A stretch of 64,000 bases of DNA, taken from contig JAEPON010000008.1 in assembly GCA_017642895.1 (NCBI GenBank), positions 62,001 to 126,000 of the forward strand. The letters are read 5' to 3'. The translations under genes and the position numbers were made by a program. The DNA comes from Roseitalea sp. (lineage in GTDB: Bacteria; Pseudomonadota; Alphaproteobacteria; Rhizobiales; Rhizobiaceae). Positions 24,848-34,602 of the stretch are shown one piece after another. The notes under the pieces were generated by a model that was given only the letters and a program-made list of their open reading frames with translations, ran no database searches and was not told where the DNA came from. Each line of letters opens with the position of its first letter. The stretch's first letter is position 1.

Positions 24848-27820
24848 GTGTCGACGGCACGGGACCAACAGGCTGAAGAACACCATTGGCGCGCCATCAC
24901 GATCATCGATCAGACGGCGGCGGACACCTGCCGCCGCTCGCTGATCGAGGCAGCCGAACGCGCCGGCGCGGGGCGCTTGCAAAAGGCGCTCGAAGCAGAC
25001 GATCCATGGGGGCATTTTTTGGCCGCCATTGCCAGCCACGCGCCCTTTCTCGCCGCTGCCATGGCGCGGCACGCAACCCTGCTCGATACGCTCGATCCGT
25101 CCGGGCTCGACAAGGCGATCGGCGAAACGGTCGACGCGCTTGATGAACTCGCCCGAACCGCATCGCCGCCCGACACGTCCGAACAGGAGCTGTCGCGGCA
25201 GTTGCGCGATCTGAAGAGCCAAGCCCATCTTCTGATCGCGCTCGGCGATCTTTCCGGCGCACACACGGTCGAGGCGACCACCGGCCACCTGTCCGCTCTG
25301 GCCGAGGCCGCGTTGAATGCGGCGCTCAACTGGCTGCTTCGCGATCTGGCCCGCCAGAACAAGCTGACGCTGGACAACCCGGACAATCCCGCAGAAGGCT
25401 CCGGCGTGATCGTGCTCGGCATGGGCAAGCTGGGCGCCGGCGAACTCAACTATTCCTCCGACATCGACCTGATCGTCTTCTTCGAACACGAGCCCGAGGC
25501 GTTGACATGGACCGATCCCTACGAAGCCGGGGCCAATTTGTCCAAGACGTTGCGGCGGCTGATCCGCATCATGCAGGAGCGCACCGGCGACGGCTACGTG
25601 TTCCGCACCGATTTGCGGCTGAGGCCCGACCCCGGTGCGATGCCGCTTGCCATCTCCGTCGATGCCGCGCTGACCTACTATGAGGGAAGGGGCCAGAACT
25701 GGGAGCGGGCGGCGATGATCAAGGCGCGGCCGGTCGCCGGCGACAGGGCGGCGGGCGAAACGTTTCTCGCCCAGCTCACGCCCTTCATCTGGCGCAAATA
25801 TCTCGACTATGCGGCGATCGCCGATGTCCAGTCGATCAAGCGGCAGATCCATGCCCACAAGGGCCATGGCGCCATCGCCATCGAGGGCCACAACGTCAAG
25901 CTGGGGCGCGGCGGCATCCGCGAGATCGAGTTCTTCGTCCAGACCCAGCAACTGATTGCCGGCGGCCGCGCACCCCATCTGCGCGACCGGCGGACGCTCG
26001 AAATGCTGCGGCGCTTTGCCGACGATGGCTGGATCACGGCCGAGGCGCGCGACGAGCTGGCCGATGCCTATCGTTTCCTGCGCCGCGTCGAGCATGTTGT
26101 TCAGATGATTGGCGACGAGCAGACCCACACGCTGCCCGAAACCCATGACGGGATGGCCGCGGTCGCAGCGCTGATGGGCTTTGAAGACACCGATGCGTTC
26201 CGCTTGGCGCTGCGCGAACAACTCGTCACGGTCGAGCGCCATTTCGGCGATCTGTTCCAGGAAGGCGAAACGCTGGCGGCGGCGGCCGGCAACCTGTCGT
26301 TCACCGGCGACGATCCCGACCCGGACACGCTCGCCACCATGTCGCAACTCGGCTTCACCCGCCCCGCCGACATGTGGTCTGTGATCCGAAGCTGGCATTT
26401 CGGCCGCTATGGCGCCGTTCAGTCGCAAAAGGCGCGCGAGCGGCTGACCGGGATGACGCCCGCTCTGCTGGAAGCCTTCGCCGCGACAGGCCAGCCGGAC
26501 GAGGCGCTTCTGCGCTTTGACGCCTTTCTCAAGGGCTTGCCGACCGGCATCCAGCTTTTTTCCATGCTGCATTCCAACCGGCATCTTCTGTCTCTTCTTC
26601 TGACCATCCTGTCGGCGGCGCCGCGCCTGTCCGAGATCATCACAAAGCGTCCGCTGGTCTTTGATGGCATGCTCGATCCGGCTTTCTACGAGGGCTTGCC
26701 TGACCGCGAGGAACTGGCTTCGAGCCTGAGCGCCTTTCTGGGCGACGCGCGGCATTATGAGGACCGGCTCGACCGGCTGCGCATCTTTGCCGCCGAGCAA
26801 CGCTTTCTGGTCGGCGTGCGGTTTTTGACCGGCTCCGCAAAGGCCGGGCAGATGGGCGAAGCGCTGACCAACATTGCCGATCTCGCCATCGCCGAAGCGC
26901 TCGATGCGGCACGCCGCGAAGTCGCGCGCCGCCACGGCCATGTGCCCGGCGGCGAGTGCTGTGTTCTGGCGCTCGGCCGGCTCGGGTCACACGAAATGAC
27001 CGCTGGCAGCGATGTCGATCTCATCCTGCTTTATGATCACCCCGAAGGCGTCGAGGCCAGCGACGGCGACAAGGAACTGGCGCCAACGCAATATTATGCC
27101 CGTTTGACCCAGCGCCTGATCGCGGCCCTTTCCGCCCCGACCAGCGAGGGCGTTCTCTATGAGGTCGATTTCCGCTTGCGCCCGTCGGGCAACAAGGGGC
27201 CGCTGGCGACCTCGCTGCGGGCCTTCTCGCACTATCAGCGGTCGGACGCCTGGACGTGGGAGCACATGGCGCTGACGCGCGCCCGCGTGGTGACCGGTGA
27301 TGAGGGATTGAGCGCGCGCGCCCAGGAGGAGTTGCACGCCATTCTGGCGCTGCCGAGCGAGGTCGAGAAGGTGCGCACCGACGTTCGCGCCATGCGCGCA
27401 AGGCTCCTGCGCGACAAGCCGCCACGTGGCGAATGGGACCTCAAGCGCGTTTCGGGCGGCATCACCGATATCGACTTTCTGGCCCAGTATTGGCGGCTGA
27501 CGGCCTTACCAAAGCTTAATTTGAACGGCGCCCGCGCGACCGCTATTTTCGGCGTGCTTGATGATGCGGTAATCGGCCGGCGGCAAAGAGAGGAACTGGT
27601 GTCCGCCGCCCATGATTACGCAACGGTCGGCCACATGCTGCGGTTGTGCACGTCCGAGGCTTTCGACCCCGAACAGGCACCGCGCGGTCTCGTGGAGGCC
27701 CTGTGCTCGAAGTTCCATGTGCCGGCGATCGGCCATGTCGAGGCGCGTCTGAAGAGCCATCGTGAGCGGGTGGAAGCCATCTTCCACAGCGTGATCGGTG
27801 AACCAGTGCCCGAGGCGTGA
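24848..27820 (+). CDS. glnE: Glutamine synthetase adenylyltransferase/deadenylylase GlnE
   Basis: A 990-residue bifunctional enzyme that adenylylates and deadenylylates GlnA in response to PII and glutamine. The two nucleotidyltransferase domains are visible: the first near residues 190-215 (GMGKLGAGELNYSSDIDL) and the second near 705-730 (LGRLGSHEMTAGSDVDLI), each followed by its FRTDLRLRP / FRLRPSG element. The GTG at 24848 was chosen because GGAGGAG lies 4 bp upstream. Length and domain order are normal. Confidence 0.96.
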   Translation: MSTARDQQAEEHHWRAITIIDQTAADTCRRSLIEAAERAGAGRLQKALEADDPWGHFLAAIASHAPFLAAAMARHATLLDTLDPSGLDKAIGETVDALDELARTASPPDTSEQELSRQLRDLKSQAHLLIALGDLSGAHTVEATTGHLSALAEAALNAALNWLLRDLARQNKLTLDNPDNPAEGSGVIVLGMGKLGAGELNYSSDIDLIVFFEHEPEALTWTDPYEAGANLSKTLRRLIRIMQERTGDGYVFRTDLRLRPDPGAMPLAISVDAALTYYEGRGQNWERAAMIKARPVAGDRAAGETFLAQLTPFIWRKYLDYAAIADVQSIKRQIHAHKGHGAIAIEGHNVKLGRGGIREIEFFVQTQQLIAGGRAPHLRDRRTLEMLRRFADDGWITAEARDELADAYRFLRRVEHVVQMIGDEQTHTLPETHDGMAAVAALMGFEDTDAFRLALREQLVTVERHFGDLFQEGETLAAAAGNLSFTGDDPDPDTLATMSQLGFTRPADMWSVIRSWHFGRYGAVQSQKARERLTGMTPALLEAFAATGQPDEALLRFDAFLKGLPTGIQLFSMLHSNRHLLSLLLTILSAAPRLSEIITKRPLVFDGMLDPAFYEGLPDREELASSLSAFLGDARHYEDRLDRLRIFAAEQRFLVGVRFLTGSAKAGQMGEALTNIADLAIAEALDAARREVARRHGHVPGGECCVLALGRLGSHEMTAGSDVDLILLYDHPEGVEASDGDKELAPTQYYARLTQRLIAALSAPTSEGVLYEVDFRLRPSGNKGPLATSLRAFSHYQRSDAWTWEHMALTRARVVTGDEGLSARAQEELHAILALPSEVEKVRTDVRAMRARLLRDKPPRGEWDLKRVSGGITDIDFLAQYWRLTALPKLNLNGARATAIFGVLDDAVIGRRQREELVSAAHDYATVGHMLRLCTSEAFDPEQAPRGLVEALCSKFHVPAIGHVEARLKSHRERVEAIFHSVIGEPVPEA

Positions 27821-27881
27821 CGGGAAGCATGCCGGCGGCCTTGCATCGCGGGATGACGAACGATGCAAAGGTATTAAGTCA

Positions 27882-28328
27882 ATGACACTCTTCAGGAAAA
27901 TCAATGTTGCCCTGCTCGCCACGGCCGTCACGATTGCTGGTGCCGGCTTCGCGCTGGCCGATGATCGCGGTGGTCAGCGCGGTGAAATGCGTTTCGAACG
28001 GCTCGACGCCGACAGTGACGGCTCGGTGACCTTCGCCGAATTCTCGCGCCCGATGATGGAGCGCTTCAACGAAGCCGACGCCGACGGCGATGGCCTGATC
28101 AATGCCGCCGAACTCGAAGAGGCGCTTGAAAGCCGTCGCGCGGAACGCCGCGCCAGCCGGATGATCGAACGCTTCGACATTGATGGCGACGAACGCGTCT
28201 CGGCCGAAGAACTGGTCAACCGCCAGGAGAAGATGTTCGCATTGATGGATCGGGATGATTCCGGCGCCGTCACCGAAGATGAACTCCCCCGCCGCATGGC
28301 GGGCGGCAAGCGCCGCGGCGGCAACTGA
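27882..28328 (+). CDS. Exported EF-hand calcium-binding protein
   Basis: A 148-residue protein with a signal peptide (about residues 1-26, ending FALA) and four EF-hand loops at about residues 42-53 (DADSDGSVTFAE), 66-77, 99-110 and 123-134. The first, second and fourth loops have the full Asp/Gly pattern; the third has Glu in place of the usual Gly (DIDGDERVSAEE). It should be a periplasmic calcium sensor or buffer. It sits between glnE and the convergent kinase gene, whose end is only 6 bp away. No enzymatic domain is seen. Confidence 0.88.
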   Translation: MTLFRKINVALLATAVTIAGAGFALADDRGGQRGEMRFERLDADSDGSVTFAEFSRPMMERFNEADADGDGLINAAELEEALESRRAERRASRMIERFDIDGDERVSAEELVNRQEKMFALMDRDDSGAVTEDELPRRMAGGKRRGGN

Positions 28329-28334
28329 TTGGGG

Positions 28335-30650
28335 TCAGGCCTGATCGGGCGCCGCTTCGGCGGCGTCCGGTTCCCGATCGTCTTCGACGGGCAGGCGAAC
28401 AACGACCACCGTGCCGTCGCCCGGACGCGACCGGATCGTCACGGTGCCGCCGTGGAGTTCGGCAAGTGACTTGGAGATTGCCAGACCAAGTCCCGAACCA
28501 CCATGGTTTTTCGAGAACTGGTTGGCGACCTGTTCGAACGGGCGCCCGAGCCGCTTGAGCGCATCGGGCGGAATGCCGCAGCCATCGTCGGCGATCAGGA
28601 TCCGCGCCCTTGCGCCATCGACCTTGGCCCGGATGCGAATGCTGCCATTTTCGTCGGTGAACTTGACCGCATTGGTCACAAGGTTGATCAGGATCTGCTT
28701 CATCGCGCGCCGGTCGGCATGGATGCGCATCTCTGGTGCGACACCCTCCTCGATCGCGATGGACTTGGCCTTGGCCTGCAGGGACACCATCTGCACGACT
28801 TCGCTGATCAACGGCGCAAGGTCGGTGTCCTGCCGGTCCAAGACCACCCGGCCCGCCTCGATCTTCGACATCTCCAGGATGTCGTCGATGACGTTCAGCA
28901 GGAACGCGCCGCTGGCATGGATGTCGGCGATGTATTCGTCATAGCGTTCCGAGCCGAGCGGGCCGAACATGCGCTGTTGCATCATCTCCGAGAAACCGAT
29001 GATTGCATTGAGCGGCGTCCGCAATTCATGGCTGACATTGGCAAGGAACTCGGTTTTGGCCTGATTGGCCGCTTCCGCGCGGTCCTTGGCGTCGAGAAAC
29101 TTGTGGTTGATCTCTTCGAGCGCCTGCGCCTTTTCCTGTTCGGCCTGACGGGCGATCGACAGGTCCTGGATGGTCGCCATCAGCCGCCGCTCGGAATCGG
29201 TCAGCCGCTCTTCCTGGAGCTTGAGTTGGGTGATGTCGGCGCCGACCGAGATCGTTCCGCCGGCGGGCGTCGGGCGTTCGTTGATCTGCAACCAGCGTCC
29301 GTCGTCAATCTGGCGTTCGAGCGTGACGGCACCGTCGCCGCCCTGCGGGATCCGTTTTTCGGTGATCGGCTCGCGCATCATGGTCCGGATTTCGTCACGC
29401 TTCATCCCCGTGCGGATGGAGCGGTCACCGAGCCCGTTGATTTCCATGAACTTGCGGTTGCACAGCACGAGCCTGTCATGCTTGTCCCAGAGCGCAAAGC
29501 TTTCCGAGGTGCTCTCGATCGCCGCTTTCAGGTTCTGGCTGGCGATCTGCGACAGCTCGGTCAGTCGATGCTGCTCGGTCATGTCGACGGCAATACCGAT
29601 CAAATGATTGCCATGACCGGGATGATCGGCCAGTTCGGTGCGGATGCGCAGGCGGACATAATGCCCGCCGGCGTGCCGCATGCGCAGGATACGATCGACG
29701 CCGGTGATCTCCATGGCCGCGGCGCGTTCGGCCAGGTCGAACAGATCGGCATCCTCGGGATGAACGAGTTTCGAGACCTCGCCAAACGACAGGACGTCGT
29801 TGATCGGCTGATAGCCCAGAAGATCGAACATCGATCGCGACCAGTAGATGCGGCCGCGCGCCAGGTCCCAGTCCCAAAGTCCGCAATGGCCGCGCGACAG
29901 GGCCAGATCCATCCGCTTGTGCGTCTCGCAATAGACCTGATCGGCCTCATGCGCGCGCGCCACCTGGCCGAAATAGGCATAGAGCAGGATCAGAAGGATC
30001 GACGACATGGCGACAAACAGCGCCACGTTCATCGACGCCCGCTGCCGCCAGGACGTAAAGACGGCGCCGGTCGGCTGCAGGGCAAGGATGGTGAAACCGT
30101 CGGCGCCCGACACTTTCGCCGCCGCCGCCAGACACGGCGTGTCGCCGATCGTCACGGTCTGCACGCCGGCGTCCTGGCCGAACATCATCAGCGGTTGAAC
30201 GCCATCGAGATGGCTCGTCAGCCGATCGCCGATCATGTCGAGCGTCCCGCCACGCTGGCTGATCACCGTTCCCGCCGCATCGACGGCGACGAACATGCGA
30301 CCCGTGGAGAGCGCTTCGGCCGGCAGTGCGCGTGACAAGATGCGGTCGAAGTCGGCCGCGCCCTGCGGCGCAAACCCGTTGCGCTCGGCTTCGCGCACCG
30401 CTCCGGCGCCGGTGTCAGCAAGAAGCGCCAGCATGATCCGTGCCGACTGCTCGGCCTGCTCGCGATCGTTCATCAGCGCCACGGCCCGGGCGCTGAAAAC
30501 GATGGCGAGAAAAACGAGGATCAGGATCGGGATCGAGCGTTTCAGCCAGGGTTCAAGCGCAAGCAGACGTTGAAAGGCGGGCTCTGCGAGAAAGCGCGCA
30601 AGACCGGTCATGCCGCCCGGTTCCGCCCTGCCTGTCTCGCTGAGTGCCAC
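28335..30650 (-). CDS. pleC: PAS-domain hybrid-type membrane histidine kinase, PleC-like
   Basis: A 771-residue kinase. Transmembrane helices lie at about 40-60 and 207-227 and enclose a sensor domain. Two PAS domains follow (LWDWDLARGRIYWS and ALWDKHDRLVLCNRKF regions), then a DHp with His541 in NVSHELRTPLNAIIGFSEMM and an ATPase (NLVTNAVKFTD, ADDGCGIP, GGSGLGLAIS). There is no receiver domain. In rhizobia, PleC near glnE acts as kinase/phosphatase of DivK and PleD in the CtrA cell-cycle pathway. The GTG at 30650 follows GGAG; a TTG 21 bp upstream has no such site. The PleC name rests on architecture and neighbourhood. Confidence 0.75.
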   Translation of the reverse strand: MALSETGRAEPGGMTGLARFLAEPAFQRLLALEPWLKRSIPILILVFLAIVFSARAVALMNDREQAEQSARIMLALLADTGAGAVREAERNGFAPQGAADFDRILSRALPAEALSTGRMFVAVDAAGTVISQRGGTLDMIGDRLTSHLDGVQPLMMFGQDAGVQTVTIGDTPCLAAAAKVSGADGFTILALQPTGAVFTSWRQRASMNVALFVAMSSILLILLYAYFGQVARAHEADQVYCETHKRMDLALSRGHCGLWDWDLARGRIYWSRSMFDLLGYQPINDVLSFGEVSKLVHPEDADLFDLAERAAAMEITGVDRILRMRHAGGHYVRLRIRTELADHPGHGNHLIGIAVDMTEQHRLTELSQIASQNLKAAIESTSESFALWDKHDRLVLCNRKFMEINGLGDRSIRTGMKRDEIRTMMREPITEKRIPQGGDGAVTLERQIDDGRWLQINERPTPAGGTISVGADITQLKLQEERLTDSERRLMATIQDLSIARQAEQEKAQALEEINHKFLDAKDRAEAANQAKTEFLANVSHELRTPLNAIIGFSEMMQQRMFGPLGSERYDEYIADIHASGAFLLNVIDDILEMSKIEAGRVVLDRQDTDLAPLISEVVQMVSLQAKAKSIAIEEGVAPEMRIHADRRAMKQILINLVTNAVKFTDENGSIRIRAKVDGARARILIADDGCGIPPDALKRLGRPFEQVANQFSKNHGGSGLGLAISKSLAELHGGTVTIRSRPGDGTVVVVRLPVEDDREPDAAEAAPDQA

Positions 30651-30801
30651 GTTTTCTCCACCGACAGCCAAAAGCCGTCGATCCCCGAGGGGCCCTTGCC
30701 GATTGTCCCTGAAACGCGATGCGCATACTCGAACTGCCGAATCGCAGACAATGAATCAAAACCGATTCGGCCTGTCCAGACGCCGTTAACGATTTTTTTA
30801 C

Positions 30802-30817
30802 CCCGCGATTTCGCGGG
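30802..30817 (-). terminator. Hairpin directly after the pepN stop codon
   Basis: A perfect 7-bp stem CCCGCGA/TCGCGGG with a 2-nt core immediately follows the pepN stop on the minus strand. In the direction of pepN it is followed by TAAAAAAA instead of a T-run, so it may act as a 3'-end stabiliser or a weak terminator rather than a classical one. Confidence 0.4.
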
Positions 30818-33478
30818 TCAGGCAAGCGTCCGGTCAATGATGTCGCGCAGGTCGCGCGAAACATGGTCGGCACGCTTCAGGCCCTCGATCGCCGCCTGGG
30901 CGCGCTGTCGACGGCCGGGTTCGAGGTTCCGCCATGCCCGCATCGCCGTCATCAGACGTGCCGCAACCTGCGGGTTTTTCGTGTCGATCCGTCCGATCGC
31001 CGCGCACAGCAGCTCATAGCCCTTGCCGTCGGCCCGGTTGAAGGCGACCGGATTGCCGGTGGCGAACGCCCCGATCAGCGAACGCAACCGGTTGGGATTG
31101 TCCCACGAAAAGCCCGGAGCCTTGGTCAGCGCCTGCACGGCCTCCACCGTTTCCCCACGCGGAACGGTTGCCTGGATGGTGAACCATTTGTCAAGCACGA
31201 TCGGCTCGGCGCGGAACGCGGCACGAAACGCTTCGAGCGCTTTGCCGGTCGCCTCGCTGTCCGGGGCCAGATGGGCCATGACCGCAAGAGCATGCGCCTG
31301 GTCGGTCATGTTGTCGGCATCCGCCAGCGCCCGCGCCGCCAGATCGGTGTTTCCGGCCGCGTGACACAAAAGCGTCAGCGCCACATTGCGCAAGGCCCTG
31401 CGGCCCGCACCTTCCGCACCCGGGTCATAGGCATTGCGTGGCTGCAATTCATGATAGACGCGCGCCAAAACGCGCTCGCACGCCTTGGCCAGATGTTCCG
31501 TGATACCCCGGCGCGCCGCATTGATGGCGTCGGGATCGATGTCTTGGCCGATCTCGCGCGCGATATCGGCTTCGGCCGGCAGTGTCAGGCAAAGGGCACG
31601 ATAGGCGTTGTCGAGCGACGCATCGCCGGCCACCGCCGAAAAAATGTCGATCAGACCGTCGCTTGCCTGCACGGCCTTGTTGGATGCGGCCGCATGTGTC
31701 GCCGTGATGAGGTCTTCGACCGCCAGGCTGTTCAGCGCCTCCCAGCGTGAAAACGGATCGCCATCATGTCGCGCCAGAAAGAGCCGGTCGCGCGTTGGCG
31801 CCTGCGGCACGCGCGTGACGGGAGCGGAAAAGCCGCGCAACACGGACAAGACCGGTTCTTCGGCAACGCCGGTGAAAACAATGTCGTGCCGCGGATCGCT
31901 GATCAACAAGACGTCATCTTCGCCCTCGTGCCGCCGGACATCGACACCGGAAACCTGGTCATAGTCCAGCGCCGTTCCGTCCTGGCCCGCCAGCGCGAAT
32001 GCCACGGGGATTAGCATGGGCGCATTGGGCGCATCCGCGACAGGTGGTTTCAGGCTCTGGCTGATGGTCACGGCCAAGGTCCGCTTCGCCGCATCATAGC
32101 GCGTTGTGATCGCCAGATTAGGCGTGCCGGGTTGCTCGTACCAAAGGGCAAACTGTGTCAGGTCCGTTTGCGCCGCCTCGGCGAAACAGGCCAGGAACTG
32201 TTCGATCGTCGCCGCTTCACCGTCATGACGGGTGAGATAAAGGTTCATGCCGGCGGCAAAACCGTCCGCACCGATCAGCGTGCGCAGCATGCGCACGATC
32301 TCCGCGCCCTTCTCATAGACGGTCGCTGTGTAGAAATTGTTGATTTCGCGATAGGTGCGCGGCCGAACCGGATGGGCCAGGGGCCCTGAATCCTCGGGAA
32401 ACTGATGCGCCCGCAACAGCCGCACATCGCCGATCCGTTTGACCGGCCCGGATCGCATGTCGGCCGAAAACTCCTGATCGCGATAGACCGTCAGCCCTTC
32501 TTTCAGGCAAAGCTGGAACCAGTCGCGGCAGGTGATGCGGTTGCCCGTCCAGTTGTGGAAATATTCGTGCGCGATGATCGCCTCGATCGAGGCATAGTCC
32601 TGATCGGTCGCCGTGCGCGGATCGGCCAGCACATATTTGTCATTGAAGACGTTGAGCCCCTTGTTCTCCATGGCGCCCATGTTGAAGTCGGAGACGGCGA
32701 CGATCTGGAAGATGTCCAGATCATATTCGAGGCCGAAGCGCTCCTCGTCCCATCGCATCGATCGTTTGAGCGCATCCATGGCGTAGGCCGCGCGGGGCTC
32801 CTTGCCGTGTTCGACATAGATTTTCAGCGTGACATCGCGTCCCGAAGCGGTGGTGAACGCATCGTCCACCACGCCCAGATTGCCGGCGAAGAGCGCGAAC
32901 AGGTAAGACGGCTTGGGGTGCGGATCGTGCCACACCGCATAGTGCCGGCCTTCATCCAGATCGCCCTTTTCCACGGGGTTGCCGTTCGACAACAGCAACG
33001 GCACGTCCTTGCGGTCCGCTTCGATCCGCACCGTATAAACGGAAAGAACGTCCGGCCGGTCCAGGAAATAGGTGATGCGCCGAAAACCCTCGGCCTCGCA
33101 CTGCGTGCAATAATTGCCGCTGGTGCGGTAAAGCCCCATCAACTGGGTGTTCGCCGTCGGATCGACGATCGTTTCGATTTCCAGCGTGAAGCGCTCAGCC
33201 GCCGGCGGATCGTTGAACACCAGGGCGTCGGCAGAGGCGGTGACCGCGTTGTCTCCGGCTTCCTCGCCGTTGATCCGCGCGCCGGAAAATGTCAGCCCGT
33301 CTCCCTGAAGCGTCAGGGGCGTGCCCGGCGCGACACCCGAACGACGCCTCATGCTCAACTTTGCCCGGACATGCGTCCGGGCCGGATCGAGCCGGAACAC
33401 CAGATCGGTCTCGTCGATCAGATAGTCGCTCGGCCGATAGTCGCCCAGCCTGATCACCTGTCCCGTTTCACTGCGCAT
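30818..33478 (-). CDS. pepN: Aminopeptidase N
   Basis: An 886-residue M1-family zinc aminopeptidase of the bacterial PepN type, acting in the cytoplasm on short peptides. The exopeptidase signature GAMEN is at residues 268-272. The zinc site HEYFHNWTGN has His304 and His308, with Glu305 as general base, and Glu327 (LKEGLT) as third ligand. Length matches the family (about 870-890). The start MRSETGQVIRLGDYRPSDYL is typical. It diverges from a DMT transporter gene with a 128-bp shared upstream region. Confidence 0.96.
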   Translation of the reverse strand: MRSETGQVIRLGDYRPSDYLIDETDLVFRLDPARTHVRAKLSMRRRSGVAPGTPLTLQGDGLTFSGARINGEEAGDNAVTASADALVFNDPPAAERFTLEIETIVDPTANTQLMGLYRTSGNYCTQCEAEGFRRITYFLDRPDVLSVYTVRIEADRKDVPLLLSNGNPVEKGDLDEGRHYAVWHDPHPKPSYLFALFAGNLGVVDDAFTTASGRDVTLKIYVEHGKEPRAAYAMDALKRSMRWDEERFGLEYDLDIFQIVAVSDFNMGAMENKGLNVFNDKYVLADPRTATDQDYASIEAIIAHEYFHNWTGNRITCRDWFQLCLKEGLTVYRDQEFSADMRSGPVKRIGDVRLLRAHQFPEDSGPLAHPVRPRTYREINNFYTATVYEKGAEIVRMLRTLIGADGFAAGMNLYLTRHDGEAATIEQFLACFAEAAQTDLTQFALWYEQPGTPNLAITTRYDAAKRTLAVTISQSLKPPVADAPNAPMLIPVAFALAGQDGTALDYDQVSGVDVRRHEGEDDVLLISDPRHDIVFTGVAEEPVLSVLRGFSAPVTRVPQAPTRDRLFLARHDGDPFSRWEALNSLAVEDLITATHAAASNKAVQASDGLIDIFSAVAGDASLDNAYRALCLTLPAEADIAREIGQDIDPDAINAARRGITEHLAKACERVLARVYHELQPRNAYDPGAEGAGRRALRNVALTLLCHAAGNTDLAARALADADNMTDQAHALAVMAHLAPDSEATGKALEAFRAAFRAEPIVLDKWFTIQATVPRGETVEAVQALTKAPGFSWDNPNRLRSLIGAFATGNPVAFNRADGKGYELLCAAIGRIDTKNPQVAARLMTAMRAWRNLEPGRRQRAQAAIEGLKRADHVSRDLRDIIDRTLA

Positions 33479-33606
33479 CGTCGTTTGACCTCATCACCAA
33501 GCGGCTTGCCGAAGCGCCGGTTTACACGATCGTGCCGGCGCCGTCATGGGCAATTGCACAGGGGTCCGGTGCCCTTGCATTCGCCTTGTGACAGGTTCAT
33601 TGAACC

Positions 33607-34551
33607 GTGGTGACCGCTCCCCCCGCACCCGAAGAAAATCCGCTGCTCGGTATCGGGCTCAAGGTGGCCTCGGTCTGCGCGTTCATGGCCATGGCGACCG
33701 CCATCAAGATCGCCGGGCAGTTGCCGCCCGGCCAGATCGTCTTTTTCCGTTCCTTCTTCGCGATCCTGCCGATTGTCGCCTATCTGCTGGCAACCCGACA
33801 GTTCCGCGAGGCGTTGCGCACCGACCGTCCGGTCAGTCACATACTGCGCGGCGTGGTCGGCGTCAGCGCCATGGGGCTTGGCTTTTACGGGTTGACGCGC
33901 CTGCCGCTGCCCGACGCGATCGCCATCGGTTATGCCCGGCCGCTGCTGACGGTTGTGCTCGGCGCGCTGATCCTGGGCGAGGTGGTGCGCCGCTACCGCT
34001 GGAGCGCTGTTGTCGTCGGCCTTGTCGGCGTGATGATCATCTCGTGGCCGAACCTGCAATTGCTGCGCGGCGGCGGCGATGCCGGACAGGCCGTGGGTGC
34101 GTTGGCAACGTTCCTGTCGGCATGCCTGGCGGCGTTCGCCTTCGTGCTCGTGCGTCGTCTCGTCGATACCGAAAAGACCGCGACGATCGTGCTCTATTTC
34201 TCCATTACCGCAAGCGTGCTGGCACTCTTCTCGATCCCGTTCGGCTGGAGCGCGCTCACCGCAAGCCAGGCATCGGCGCTGATCGCCGCCGGCTTTTGCG
34301 GCGGGCTCGGGCAGATCCTCCTGACCCAGAGCTACCGCTACGCGGAAACATCGACGATCGCGCCTTTCGAATATACTTCGGTGGTGCTGTCGATTGTCAT
34401 CGGCATTGCGCTGTTCGCCGAATATCCCACAATCGCCACGCTCGTGGGCTCGGCCATCGTCGTCGCGTCGGGCATCTTCATCATCTACCGCGAGCACCGC
34501 CTTGGCCTCGAACGCGGCAAGGCGCGGCCGGTCACCCCGCCGCACGGGTGA
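33607..34551 (+). CDS. EamA/DMT-family transporter
   Basis: A 314-residue inner-membrane permease with ten predicted helices arranged as two five-helix EamA repeats. The first begins near residue 13 (GLKVASVCAFMAMATAIKIAG) and the second near residue 160. The start is one of two adjacent GTGs at 33607/33610. Members export amino acids, nucleosides or other metabolites. Nothing in this gene or its neighbours points to the substrate. A bidirectional hairpin follows the stop. Confidence 0.88.
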   Translation: MVTAPPAPEENPLLGIGLKVASVCAFMAMATAIKIAGQLPPGQIVFFRSFFAILPIVAYLLATRQFREALRTDRPVSHILRGVVGVSAMGLGFYGLTRLPLPDAIAIGYARPLLTVVLGALILGEVVRRYRWSAVVVGLVGVMIISWPNLQLLRGGGDAGQAVGALATFLSACLAAFAFVLVRRLVDTEKTATIVLYFSITASVLALFSIPFGWSALTASQASALIAAGFCGGLGQILLTQSYRYAETSTIAPFEYTSVVLSIVIGIALFAEYPTIATLVGSAIVVASGIFIIYREHRLGLERGKARPVTPPHG

Positions 34552-34564
34552 TTTGGCGATCTGA

Positions 34565-34588
34565 CTGCCTCCTCCTTAGGGGAGGCAG
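34565..34588. terminator. Bidirectional hairpin between convergent transporter genes
   Basis: CTGCCTCC (34565-34572) pairs perfectly with GGAGGCAG (34581-34588), and the stem can extend inward by a wobble and a GC pair to a 4-nt loop. It lies in the 51-bp gap between the converging DMT and MFS genes. No clear T-run follows on either side. Confidence 0.5.
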
Positions 34589-34602
34589 GCGAAACCGAGC
34601 CT

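Noticed and set aside
28503..30335. Plus-strand open frame of 610 codons opposite the PleC-like kinase
   Set aside because: Antisense to a complete kinase with all motifs; no ribosome site or domain of its own.
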